Source: Pegea sp. RAD2-039
Taxonomy: Eukaryota > Chordata > Thaliacea > Salpida > Salpidae
Direction: 5' to 3'
NCBI GenBank assembly: GCA_034620365.1
Contig: JAQGEQ010000063.1
Span: 34,512-98,511, forward strand
Length of the DNA: 64,000 nucleotides
Under the pieces are notes generated by a model. That model saw nothing but the letters and a program-made list of their open reading frames with translations, was not told the DNA's origin and searched no databases. Every line of letters begins with the position of its first letter. The first letter of the stretch is position 1. The translations under genes and the position numbers were made by a program. Of the stretch, positions 35,016-45,625 are shown in pieces.

Positions 35016-37535
35016 ATGGTTAATAAAGATGGTTGTTTATTGGCTCGTACCTCATTTGTTGCTACTTCAACCCCCCATAACGAATGTGGATCAAACGGTT
35101 TACCTTTAACACCAAATTCCACTAAAGCATTGGGTTTTGGATTGGAATTATGTGCTTATAACCACCCTAACATTTGTCCATATATTGATTTCAAATGTGG
35201 AAGAGATGGAAGAGTTTTTGGAGTATCTCAATTTCATAAATACTCATTAAAAGATTGGATCTTGAAAGGAAGACCCTCGTTTATATCTCTAACTCAATGG
35301 ACCAATCAATGTTTATATGTCACAAAGTCAATTTTTGAAGGTTTGGATTATCTAAACTTTAATAATAACAGTCATTTAGCTTTAGAACCCAGCAAAGTAT
35401 TAATCAATCGACTTGGAATTCCTAAAATTTCCAACTTTGGTATGTTTCATGTAACAGATTGTAAAACTTTAGTTGATTTTCCATTATCTGTTCCTAAATA
35501 TGCTTCACCAGAAACAATTTTATCAAGTTTTCACAACAAGGTTTCAGGTTTAAACGAACAGTTCTTTAAATCCGATGTTTGGACAGTTTGTTTGATGATA
35601 ATTGAATTATTTTATGGAAAAGAGTTGAATTTTGGGAATAATATTCCAGAAATTTTCAAAAATATTCTCTCCTTGACATTATTAGAACCTTCAGATGTTT
35701 TTAATAAAATTTTATCTTATTTAAATATTGATGAGGTTGAAAATATGGATGATTCTTTAAGAAATCTTTTGGAAAAAGGTCTTGTGGTGAATATAAACAA
35801 CAGATACAGTTCTAAGATGATGTCTTCATCATCTTTATTAGCAAATATCAATGATTCTGTATTTAACATGTATACAACACTTTCAAAGGATAAGTTTGAA
35901 TCAAATGAATTAAATTTTCTTCAAGATTCTGATGGTAAAACTGTTTGGCATTTATGGAATCTAGCTGGTGGAGATCTTTCAACTCTTTACGCCTCAAATT
36001 CAGGTGCTAAAACGCCTCCTATACAAATTCTACCTCGCCATATAACTAAAGAAGGAAATATGTTTGGACAAAGTGGATCTCCTGAAAATTTATATGATCC
36101 TTCACTAACAGAACTCTCATTAACAACAATACAAACTCGACTACAAGTCAACTACAACAACATCAACATGACTTATCCTCTAATTAGCAAAACGTTTGAA
36201 GTTCAAATGATGAAAGACACATCAAAACTTCCTCTAGTAATTCGTGAAAATGATTTCGATTATCAAGTATACAGAATGTCATTATGCAAATTAGTCCTTC
36301 AATCATACCCTTACATCAAAGACATGCTCTGGAAGACCACAAAGATCGATATCCCTCCAGTTTACAGAGGTGAATTATGGAGTCATCTTCTTGATGTAGG
36401 AATCAATGACATTGCATCTAGATATTGTGATATCGACAAGGAGACGCCGACAATTACTGACCGGCAATTAAGCGTTGATATCCCGCGATGTCACTCTTAT
36501 AACAAGATCATGTCTTCACCAGCCGCTCATAAGAAGTTGAGACGAATTTTAAAGGCTTGGTTGAAGACACATCCTGATCTGTACTATTGGCAGGGTTTAG
36601 ACTCTCTATGCGCTGTCTTTGTTTATTGGAATTTTGACAACGAAGCGCGCGCTTTCTTCTCACTTTCAAATTTCATTGATAAATACATGTTCGGATTATT
36701 TCGAAAGATCAACACGGATGTCTTGGAAGAATATCTCGCTGTCTTCTCCCTCCTTCTCTCTTTTCATGATCCTAAACTGGCAGTCCACATGAAGGACATC
36801 GAGTTTGGACCTAACTTATTTGCGATCCCCTGGTTTCTGACCATGTTTGCGCACGTCTTCCCGCTTCATTCTATCGTGCATCTTTGGGACACACTGCTCC
36901 TTGGCAACTCTTCTTTCCCTCTTTGTGTTGGAGTCGCGATCTTGTATCAGCTCCGTTCTGACATCTTGTGTTCGGATTTTAATGAGTGTATCCTCTTCTT
37001 TTCGGAGCTTCCACAGATCAATATTGATCTTGTGATGGAGAAAGCCATCAACATCTTCTGTCAGACTCCTCGGAGTTCAACGATCCGAAGACACACTAAA
37101 GATGCAGAGAATCCGGAAGTGATGAAGAGTCTTGAAGATCTTCCGGATGTTGCAGAGCTAAAAGAGCTCCTCTGTTGTCAAATATCTTCCAAAGACCTCA
37201 TCAATCTGTGTAATTTACAAGGAGCAAATGGGACCTCCAAAGCTTACATCAGTGTCATCGACATCCGGTCATCAAAAGAGTTTCAACGAGGTTCTGTCCC
37301 CGGAAGTCACAATATTCCCTACACAGAAGGACCTAAAGTGCCCCAGTTGCCAATTGAGAAGAAGAAGCCGAGCTTGGTGGTCATCATCGGTTACAGTGGT
37401 TCAAATGAGGACCAGTTGTTTGGTTGGACTTTGGTCAAACTTGGACTAAAAGGAGTTTGTGTCTTAAGAGGAGGAATTGAAGTTCTCAAACCAATTGGAG
37501 TTTTGACGATTCCAAATCAGAGAAGGAAAGATTAA
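35016..37535 (+). CDS. TBCK: TBCK homologue (kinase-like, TBC and rhodanese domains, 839 aa)
   Basis: TBCK is a pseudokinase with a Rab-GAP (TBC) domain and a C-terminal rhodanese domain, linked to endosomal traffic and mTOR signalling. Residues about 1-280 are the kinase-like domain (HNECGSNGLPLTPNSTKALG as in human; no glycine loop or HRD motif). Residues about 450-680 are the TBC domain, with VDIPRCHSY near residue 486 (arginine finger) and YWQGLDSLCA near 523 (glutamine finger), then AIPWFLTMFAHVFPLH and HLWDTLLLGNSSFP. Residues about 730-835 are rhodanese (VIDIRSSKEFQRGSVPGSHNIP) with no active-site cysteine (VVIIGYSG), as in the family. Both TBC fingers are present, so GAP activity is plausible. 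One exon, slightly shorter than human TBCK (893 aa). A tandem array starts about 18 nt after the stop. Confidence 0.97.
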   Translation: MVNKDGCLLARTSFVATSTPHNECGSNGLPLTPNSTKALGFGLELCAYNHPNICPYIDFKCGRDGRVFGVSQFHKYSLKDWILKGRPSFISLTQWTNQCLYVTKSIFEGLDYLNFNNNSHLALEPSKVLINRLGIPKISNFGMFHVTDCKTLVDFPLSVPKYASPETILSSFHNKVSGLNEQFFKSDVWTVCLMIIELFYGKELNFGNNIPEIFKNILSLTLLEPSDVFNKILSYLNIDEVENMDDSLRNLLEKGLVVNINNRYSSKMMSSSSLLANINDSVFNMYTTLSKDKFESNELNFLQDSDGKTVWHLWNLAGGDLSTLYASNSGAKTPPIQILPRHITKEGNMFGQSGSPENLYDPSLTELSLTTIQTRLQVNYNNINMTYPLISKTFEVQMMKDTSKLPLVIRENDFDYQVYRMSLCKLVLQSYPYIKDMLWKTTKIDIPPVYRGELWSHLLDVGINDIASRYCDIDKETPTITDRQLSVDIPRCHSYNKIMSSPAAHKKLRRILKAWLKTHPDLYYWQGLDSLCAVFVYWNFDNEARAFFSLSNFIDKYMFGLFRKINTDVLEEYLAVFSLLLSFHDPKLAVHMKDIEFGPNLFAIPWFLTMFAHVFPLHSIVHLWDTLLLGNSSFPLCVGVAILYQLRSDILCSDFNECILFFSELPQINIDLVMEKAINIFCQTPRSSTIRRHTKDAENPEVMKSLEDLPDVAELKELLCCQISSKDLINLCNLQGANGTSKAYISVIDIRSSKEFQRGSVPGSHNIPYTEGPKVPQLPIEKKKPSLVVIIGYSGSNEDQLFGWTLVKLGLKGVCVLRGGIEVLKPIGVLTIPNQRRKD

Positions 37536-37551
37536 GATCTTCTTCCAAAGA

Positions 37552-37912
37552 CTCCCTAGCAACTAATTGACTAGCAACCAAGTCCCTAGCAACTAATTGC
37601 CTAGCAACCAAGCTCCTAGCAACCAAGTTCCTAGCAACTAATTGCCTAGCAACCAAGTCCCTAGCAACTAATTGCCTAGCAACCAAGCTCCTAGCAACCA
37701 AGTTCCTAGCAACTAATTGCCTAGCAACTAATTGACTAGCAACCAGGTCCCTAGCAACTAATTGCCTAGCAACCAAGCTCCTAGCAACTAATTGACTAGC
37801 AACCAAGCTCCTAGCAACCAAGTCCCTAGCAACTAATTGACTAGCAACCAAGTTCCTAGCAACTAATTGCCTAGCAACCAAGTTCCTAGCAACTAATTGC
37901 CTAGCAACTAAT
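37552..37912. repeat. 15-bp tandem array just after TBCK (probable 3' UTR)
   Basis: About 24 units of ctagcaaccaagtcc and variants (ctagcaactaattgc). Every unit holds AGCAAC, a perfect RGYAAC half-site of the RFX X-box. Further TTAGCAAC copies are scattered to about 38070. It starts about 18 nt after the TBCK stop and is therefore likely transcribed in the 3' UTR. The frame open on the minus strand (VARQL repeats) follows from the 15-bp period and is not a gene. Confidence 0.93.
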
Positions 37913-38861
37913 CTTTGCTCTCAAATAATCTTCGTTTAAAATTGATTTCTTCTTCAGCCGATATCTTCCTTATGAAGATCAAGAAGTAAATGCGACCGAC
38001 TCCAGCAACTACTTCTTACAGCTTTCTTAGCAACCGATTGTAACCTGGTAACATATTTCTTAGCAACTTTCAATCTCTTCACCAACTAGTCACGTGGTTG
38101 TCGACTAAATTGTTGATTTTTTGTCTAATTTTGATTAAATGAAGCAGATATTCTTTTATTTTTTTCTTTTTCTGAGAAACTCTCTTTGATGAAATGAATT
38201 TGTGCAATTTTAATTTTATTAAATCTTTTTTTTCAAGTACTTCTAATCATTGCCAAAATAGAATCCGACCATATTAGTCGAAATATCTATCTTCTTATTC
38301 ACTCTTATTTCAAATATTTAATTTTTTGCTTAAAACTTTCAAATTTTTGCCTTTTTTCAAAATTATTTGATTTTTTTGTTCGAATATTTTCATTTTATGA
38401 AAAAATAAATCAAACTTTTATTTATTTATTCAATTTTGTGATAAAAGCTAAATGATTTAAAATTTCACTGAAATATCAGCTAAAAAATAAAAACTTTTAA
38501 TAAAAATCAACCAACAATTATAAGAAATAAATTTTTGAATTAAATCTTTACAACTTTAAATTATCTTGAAGATCCTTAAAAGGAATAAAATATGAACTTG
38601 TTTATAATTCAAAATTTATAGAAAAATTCTATAATCTCAGTTAAGTTGAATCAAAAATTTCTGACAAAAAAACAATTCAGGTTTATTTGAATATATTCTT
38701 TAATTATTAGAACTTTTATTTCCTAAAAATTCAAAGATTTAAAAACTTGTTATCTGCAGCTTAAAAAAAATGAAATAAAAATTTGTTGAAATTAATATCC
38801 GGCTTTATTCACAGGATATTTTAAGTTTTTTATTTTATTAAGTTTATTTATTAATTAAATA
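37913..38861. other. Intergenic stretch between TBCK and right arm
   Basis: AT-rich with no gene supported. It includes scattered tagcaac motifs up to about 38070 and presumably the TBCK polyadenylation region. The inverted-repeat arm begins near 38862. Confidence 0.5.
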
Positions 38862-39866
38862 AAGGTTTCTATAAATAACTAAAAGTAAATTGGATATTCA
38901 GAAAAATCTTTCAAACAATTATTTAAAAATATTAATTCATGAAATGGAACAAGTAGAAAATAGATTAAACTGAAACATCAACAACTTTTTATTTTATTAA
39001 AACTAAAAACAATTTGGTTACAAATCAGAAAGAAGATGTTATTTTCAAAAGTATTTTTGCTAATCAGTTTATTATTAAAAAGTTTCCAGAAGTAATTTAA
39101 ACCAATCAGCAAATGACTAATTAATTTGTGGATCAAATTATTGATAAAGTTTTGAAAATTAAAATAAAGAGTTTTTAGCAACAAGCAAATGATACTCACC
39201 AAGAATCTGGTGAAAAATTCGTCAGTTTAAAAACTTCTTTATTTAGAGATGAAAAATTTGTGAATAATTCTTATCTAAAGATTTTAATTTTTATAAATAC
39301 AAATTATCTTACAAGTGAAGTAACAAAATTTTGAAAATAAATTTTACCGTCAGATGCTGCTGTTGCCTCTGCATCAACAGTAAAGACGTTATCTACTTCT
39401 GGTTATTAGACTTTTATAAATAAAATCTAAACTGTTAAAACTCAAATTAAAAAAATTCTAACTTACAATTTATCATCACTCAGAAAAAACCAAACTGGAA
39501 ACCAACAAAACTAATTATAAAATGGATTTTTCATATCTACTTGACAAATTTGTGAAATAATTTGTTTAATTTTACATCTGAAATTATTTGTAATAAACAA
39601 ACTTGATCAGTTTGTTAAAAAAAATGTTAATTTTGTTGCTACTTTAGTAAACTTTCTAAAATCGAAAAAAGTTTAAAACTAAATTCAATTCGTTGAATAA
39701 TTCTCAAATTATTTTTTAACTGATTTTTATCAAATAATTTATAATTTAAAAAAATAAAAACTTCAAGAATATCTTGTAATTGTTACAAACAAGACTTTTC
39801 AACAAGATTTTAAAAGACAAATTTCAAATGTTTTTATTATTTAGAAAAAGTAGAAATTAAATGAAT

Positions 39867-42185
39867 TTATTGTTTATCATGCCAGGAGTCAGGTACAATA
39901 TTATACCACGAAATTCGAGATACTTTTTTAGATTTAATCTTTTTTTGACATTTCTTCCAATTTTCAAAAGATACTTTATCCTGATCTTCAGACGCAAGAC
40001 TTGTGCTTGGAGGAGAGTCAAAGAAGATCAAAGGAGCATCCTCACAAGATTCTACATCCTTGTTCACTTCCTCTGGAGAAGATAAAGAGACTTCTTCCAT
40101 AAAAGTGTAATCTTCATCATCTAATAAGCTCCCAACCTCCGGAAGATCAATTTTCTGATCAAATGATTCAAAGATCAAAGGATCCATGATCTTTGAAGAG
40201 CAAGATTTCTGCTCCGGAGTTCTTTCAATTTTGTTCTTAGTCTTAAAAGCTTCCTCGTCATAAAGACCTTCGACGTCGCCTAGCAACCAACTATCATCAG
40301 TGACGTCATCGTTCAACGTCGATTCGACGATCATATCAGCTAGTTTGTTCATAGCCGCGTCTTTGCGATCTTTATCACGTGATGAGGAAGAAAGATCATC
40401 TTTAGAAGAAAGATCATTTAAAGAGATTGATGAAGATCTTTCTGATGAATTATCTGGATGTCTGCATCCTTTAAATGAAGATTCTAAATCATCTTTTGGA
40501 AGTTTTAATTCATCTAGATCTTCATCAGAGAGATCCTCATCAGTGAGATCTTCATTAGAGAGATCTTCATCAGTGAGATCTTCATCTGAAAGATCAGTTC
40601 TGCAAAGATCAGTTTTAGAGAGATCAGTTTTAGAGAGATCAGTTTTAGAGAGATCAGTTTTAAAGAGATCAGTTTTAGAGAGATCAGTTTTAGAGAGATC
40701 AGTTTTAGAGAGATCAGTTTTACAAGGATCAGTTTTAGAGAGTTCAGTTTTAGAGGGATCAGTTTTACAAAGATCAGTTTTAGAGAGATCAGATTCGTCT
40801 TCTGAAAGATCAGAGTCCTTAAACATGAAAGTATCAGCAGCTTCTACTTTTTCAGATGCTTTTAAATATTCCAATAATTTTCGTTGATCAGGAGCAACTA
40901 CAATCTCTTTTAATGATTCTTTAAAAGATTCACTTTCAAAATATTCATCTTTAACAACATCTTCATCAATTGGATCATCTATAAGTAAAAGATCAAATGA
41001 TTTACTCAAATTATTTATAGATTTCATTTCAAGTTGTTTATAAGATTCAGAATAAATATGATCCAGTTTCTGTTTCAAAACTTCTGAATTTTCTTCATAA
41101 TCTTCTAATTGATCTTTTAAATCTTTTAAAATCTTTGTAAGAAGATCTACTTCATAACTTCCTTGCTTCAAATCTTCTTCTAAGTTATTAGGTTTAGAAG
41201 ATAAAGAAGAAAAATTTGTTTCTTCTATAATATTCTTCATCATTTTTAAAGCATAATTACACAACAAAGGTAACTTGATTAAATCTACAAAACCATTTTC
41301 AAGGAATTTATCTCCAATTTCTTTATATAATTCAACTTCAAATTTCTCTTTTAATATTGAAGGAATTTTAGGAACTAATTTTTCACCATCTAATACTCTT
41401 TTACTTTTATAAACATCTAAAGCTCGTTGAAATATTCCAAATTTGTTTTTAGTAGAACCAACAGCACCAATAACTTGATTCCAGTAATTCTGAACAATTC
41501 CTTTCAACTCTTTGATTTGATTTCCACTCAATAAAACTTTATCTTCTCTTCTTTCAACTGATCTTTCATATCTTTCTTCTAGTTTCAATTTTTTCACCAA
41601 AAGTTGATCTTTTTTATCAAGTTGTTCTTCAAGAAACTTTTTAATTTTATTTTGGTTTTTTTGATTTTCTTTTATATCAAAACACAGATTATTATAAGTA
41701 GAAAGTGCTGCAAGCTTATAAGTATGAAGTTGTTCAACTACCAAGTCAGAATCTAACTTAACAGGCACCAAAATACTTGAATCTTTATATCCACCTAAGC
41801 TTTGAAAAAGAGCTAAAATAGAAAGTTGAAATAAAAGCTCAATAACTGGCGGTCCTTTTGGAGATTTTAGAAGTGTTTTAGAAAATTTAGGAATTAGAAA
41901 ATCTGAGAATTCATCTCTTAAATTTGTTAGAGTTCCTTCAATAGCTTTTCTAAATCTATCACCTATTTCTTTATCAGAACAATTTGGTATTAGTCTTTTA
42001 GTAGCTAGAGATGGTTTGATTTTGCAAATGATGAAATGAATTACAATTTCAAAAATCTTTTTGCTGGGTTTTTCTAAAATGTCAAAAGTGAAATTTTGAG
42101 AATTTGAAATTGATTTAAAATCAAATCCTAAAGCTAAAAGATTGAATTTTAATTGAGATTTTATTTGAATTGATTCCATTTTCAT
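39867..42185 (-). CDS. HAUS6: HAUS augmin-like complex subunit 6, copy B (772 aa)
   Basis: Second intact HAUS6 gene, mirror image of 24165-26573, with the same start context and domains: N-terminal augmin domain (LLALGFDFKS, SPKGPPVIELLFQLS), long charged helical middle, LSKTD repeats, acidic C-terminus. Substitutions against copy A are few (for example QIKELKG for EIEKLKE near residue 223, ELYKEI for ELYTEI). The main difference is fewer pentapeptide repeats. No frameshift or stop has appeared in either copy, so the duplication is young, both copies are under selection, or gene conversion is homogenising them. The two genes converge on the spacer holding NDC80, PICK1 and TBCK. Confidence 0.88.
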   Translation of the reverse strand: MKMESIQIKSQLKFNLLALGFDFKSISNSQNFTFDILEKPSKKIFEIVIHFIICKIKPSLATKRLIPNCSDKEIGDRFRKAIEGTLTNLRDEFSDFLIPKFSKTLLKSPKGPPVIELLFQLSILALFQSLGGYKDSSILVPVKLDSDLVVEQLHTYKLAALSTYNNLCFDIKENQKNQNKIKKFLEEQLDKKDQLLVKKLKLEERYERSVERREDKVLLSGNQIKELKGIVQNYWNQVIGAVGSTKNKFGIFQRALDVYKSKRVLDGEKLVPKIPSILKEKFEVELYKEIGDKFLENGFVDLIKLPLLCNYALKMMKNIIEETNFSSLSSKPNNLEEDLKQGSYEVDLLTKILKDLKDQLEDYEENSEVLKQKLDHIYSESYKQLEMKSINNLSKSFDLLLIDDPIDEDVVKDEYFESESFKESLKEIVVAPDQRKLLEYLKASEKVEAADTFMFKDSDLSEDESDLSKTDLCKTDPSKTELSKTDPCKTDLSKTDLSKTDLSKTDLFKTDLSKTDLSKTDLSKTDLCRTDLSDEDLTDEDLSNEDLTDEDLSDEDLDELKLPKDDLESSFKGCRHPDNSSERSSSISLNDLSSKDDLSSSSRDKDRKDAAMNKLADMIVESTLNDDVTDDSWLLGDVEGLYDEEAFKTKNKIERTPEQKSCSSKIMDPLIFESFDQKIDLPEVGSLLDDEDYTFMEEVSLSSPEEVNKDVESCEDAPLIFFDSPPSTSLASEDQDKVSFENWKKCQKKIKSKKVSRISWYNIVPDSWHDKQ
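40585..40795. repeat. 15-bp coding minisatellite in HAUS6 copy B (about 13 units)
   Basis: Reverse-complement form agatcagttttagag encodes LSKTD with variants PSKTE, PCKTD and LFKTD. It is shorter than the array in copy A and has different variant order, so the arrays have changed independently since duplication or since the last conversion. Confidence 0.93.
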
Positions 42186-45100
42186 CCATAAATCTGAGAA
42201 GATAAAAAATAAATGAAAATTATAATTTCATAAAAATGATTTTTTAAACCAAAAATATATAAAAAGATTTATTTAATTCTAAAATAACTTCAACTAACAG
42301 AAAACTAATTCTATTCAATTTAAAATATTTAATAAAGTGGAAATCACAAAAATAAAAACAATTTAAGAAAAATAAATTAAGTAAAGAAAACTTTAAACAT
42401 TTTTTATAAATTCTTTAAATTAAATAAAATAATTTATAAAAACTTGTTTTGTTACTTTTAATATATTTTAAATACTAAATAAATAAATTTTGATATTATA
42501 AAAAACATTTAAAAAATAAAAGCAAAATAAACTTAATTAATAAAAATAAATAAATTAAGATTATTTAAATGTATGTTCGAAAATTTAAAATTTATTTATG
42601 CCGCGAGTAGTGAAGCGAAACGGCAGAAAATAAAAACGCCAAAAAAGACATTTTCGTGAAATTGTCATCAAATGATTTAAATAATAATTCAAATTTTCAA
42701 AAAGTTTTTTTAAATTAAAAAATTTTTTTGGTGATCTAAAATAAATATAATTAATATAAGATATAAATAAAGTTATCAAATACTCACTAATAAAAAAACT
42801 ATTAACAAATAAAATAATGGAAATAAACTTAATCAATCTCAACAAATAACTTTTTACTTTTAATGATTGAATAAAATATCATCATTTAGACGCTTGTTGT
42901 TAATATCAGTCTTTCGATGTTAACGACCATTGCAGATGTCATCATTTATACCAGTGGTTATAGTACGGACACAATATCATGATACGAATGTCTTTACTTC
43001 TCAGTTTAAGAGGAAGTCTATTTCAAACTTTTATTTCTTCACAAAGAATATGGAGTTTCCTCAGCACAAAGCCAATTGAATATCTCAACTTTATATATTT
43101 TGTTCAGAAAAATGTTTTCTTTTAGATGCCCATGACTTTTGAGTAAAAGTCTTTCAGCTATCTTTAATTAGTTTGATTTAATAATCTAGAAAGGAATATT
43201 TTATTAGAAGTTTAATTAATATGAAATGAACTGATGCCATCATTTATACCAGTGATTACACGGACACAGTGTTGATGAGAATATTGAAATATTATTGGTG
43301 TAAATAACAGAAGTATTGATGTGATTAAGTTAAGATAAATTTGTTGATTTGTAAATTTATTAAAACTGTTATATGAGTCAATAGACGAATATTTATTACT
43401 ATTATATTTATTAAATTAATAAAAAAATCTATAAATAAAGGAAAGCATAATTTAATATCATTTTTGGATATTTTTTATTTTTATTTTTCAAGAAATTAAA
43501 GAAATTTCCATTTATCTAAAAATTTAGTGATTTTTGGTTAAAGTTTGTTTCGTTTTTTATTCACTTTTTTTGAGATTCTGTTTATTTAAATTTGAATAAA
43601 TCTGTTTTTAGAGAGCGTTGTAAAATCAGTTTGCTAATAAGACCATCTGTGTTTTTAATTAAAAATAATAAAAATATATTTACGCAAAAAAATCTGGAAT
43701 TTCTGAATAATTTGTTGAACTCATAAATCTTTTGATCTTAAAAGAAGATTAAAAAGATGAAATTTTCAAATCATTCGTTGATATTTAAAAATTCAAATTT
43801 AGAGATTTTATAGACTTTTGCTATATTGCTTGAAAAGAAAATTTATTAAAATTTATTAGAAAAAGTTTTGGAAACATACAGAAGCTTTAATATTTATTAA
43901 ATTAATGTTAGTGGAAACACAGATTGAATTTTGCTACTTGATTAAAAACTTTTGTCTTTATGAACAAGTAAAGAATATTCTGAAGTTAGAGAACTTTTCT
44001 ATGATGAAAAATATGTTCCAACTTTTCAGGAATCCAATTTTGTAGAATTCTTATCAGCTGATTTTAACTAAAAATACTTTTATGAAAGTATAAGAAGAAA
44101 AACTGAATTTTTCAACAATCTTATTTCTATCTAAACTATTTCTCCATCTTTCTACAGTATAGATGTCTTTTAACACAGAGAGATCTACCTCAGATAAAGT
44201 CTTCTACATTTGCCACTTCAATTAGCTTACAAGGTTGGAACAAATGTTCCTTCTTTCAACAATCTTACTTCTTCTACTTTAACCCATTTTCGTTGTAGAA
44301 TATCTGATTAAATCTTTTGAAAGACAATTTAATGATTTTGAATTCTAAAATAAAACAGGAATATCTGAAACTGTTTGGACTTTATCAATATTCTTTACTA
44401 AGACTCAATACAAGTTACTTGTTTGCTCAACAAAGGTGGAAATCACAAACCATCATTCTAGAAATAAATCGAACCTTTTGATCAACTTCCAAAAGTTCTT
44501 TGAGAGACTTTAAACATCTTCTTTTGATTCTATCTTCATCCTTTCCCGACTTTGGTTTGTTTGTAAGATCTTTCTGTTGCTAGTATTGTTTGTTAGCTAT
44601 TAGAATTTTATATTTGGAGCAATTTGTTGAATAAAATAAATGAATTTCGAAATATTGTAAACTGAAAAACTAATAGTTCAAAAAGATTAAAAAGTTTTTA
44701 AACATTACAATGAAGAAATAATTTTTGATGAAAAAAGTTTTCTTAAAAGTTTCTAAATAATTTGTTACTTTCATCTTTATAGAATTTATTTTTAATTATT
44801 CAAGAATCTATTTATAAGGTGTTGAACAAGGAAAAAGTTTGAAGTTATTTTTATTATTTAAGTTTTGCAACTAACTTCTCAATTTGCAAAAATTATTAGA
44901 AACAAATATTTAATAAAACTATATAATAATCTTTATAAATATTTTCTAACTTTAAAAATCAATATTTTGAATATCAACAGTCAATCGTCGACCTTTTAAT
45001 ATAATTTATTTAATTTAAATTAAGTCAATTTGTATTGAGAAATTGGTTGAGTTTCAAACTCACAATTCCAAGAAAATTCTGAATTAATGTGTACTATAAA

Positions 45101-45427
45101 ACTCAACGTTTTTTAGTCGCTATCTTAAGCACATGTTGATCATGTGACTTAAATTATTTTTCAAGCAAATAGTTTAAGATTACAGTTTTCACAATTCAGA
45201 ATTAATGAACTGATTATATTTTTTAAATTATAGTTATTAAAATGTTTTAAAAGTTTTTATTTTAATGTTTCATTTAAAATAAATACTTTTCTTACTACAA
45301 CAACAATTTAGTATAAAAAATTACTTAACTATAGACACCTACAAATAATTTATTATTAATTTTTGTAGCTTGAAATTCTTGAAACAGTAAAAATCAAACA
45401 AATATTTCAAATGTTATTTTGTAAATT
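42186..45427. other. Non-coding part of right arm upstream of HAUS6-B
   Basis: AT-rich, mirrors 20806-24164. It contains the conserved pair of TATA-like repeats (about 42937-42972 and 43230-43262) and an uninterrupted atcatttagacgctt site at about 42880-42897 where the left arm carries an insertion. No gene seen; the short frame at 42585-42845 looks like random AT-rich translation. Confidence 0.5.
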
Positions 45428-45429
45428 AA

Positions 45430-45625
45430 TAATTGCAACCAATCAGCAACCATCTACCAACCAATCAGCAACCATCTACCAACCAATCAGCAACCATCTA
45501 TCAACCAATCAGCAACCATCTAACAGCCAATCAGCAACCATCTACCAACAAATCAGCAACCATCTAACAACCAATCAGCAACTATCTACCAATCAATCAG
45601 CAACCATCTAACAACAAATCTAGAC
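45430..45625. repeat. 22-bp tandem array with CCAATCAGC boxes
   Basis: About 8-9 units of accatctaccaaccaatcagca, starting at the outer edge of the right inverted-repeat arm. Each unit holds AACCAATCAG, a full match to the NF-Y consensus RRCCAATSRG. The left arm's outer flank has no such array, so the array marks the junction with unique DNA. Confidence 0.9.

Larger units (their letters stand above)
38862..45427 (-). repeat. Large inverted repeat, right arm (about 6.57 kb)
   Basis: Reverse complement of 20806-27356. Compared with the left arm it has an extra segment of about 160 bp near 39411-39577, an extra ~75 bp near 39108-39195, a shorter HAUS6 pentapeptide array, and an empty target site where the left arm has the retrotransposon tail. 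Single-base differences are sparse in the coding part and somewhat more frequent outside. Confidence 0.93.

Noticed and set aside
37486-37881. 131-codon minus-strand frame of VARQL/VARNL repeats
   Set aside because: Produced by the 15-bp array after TBCK; no similarity and no start context.
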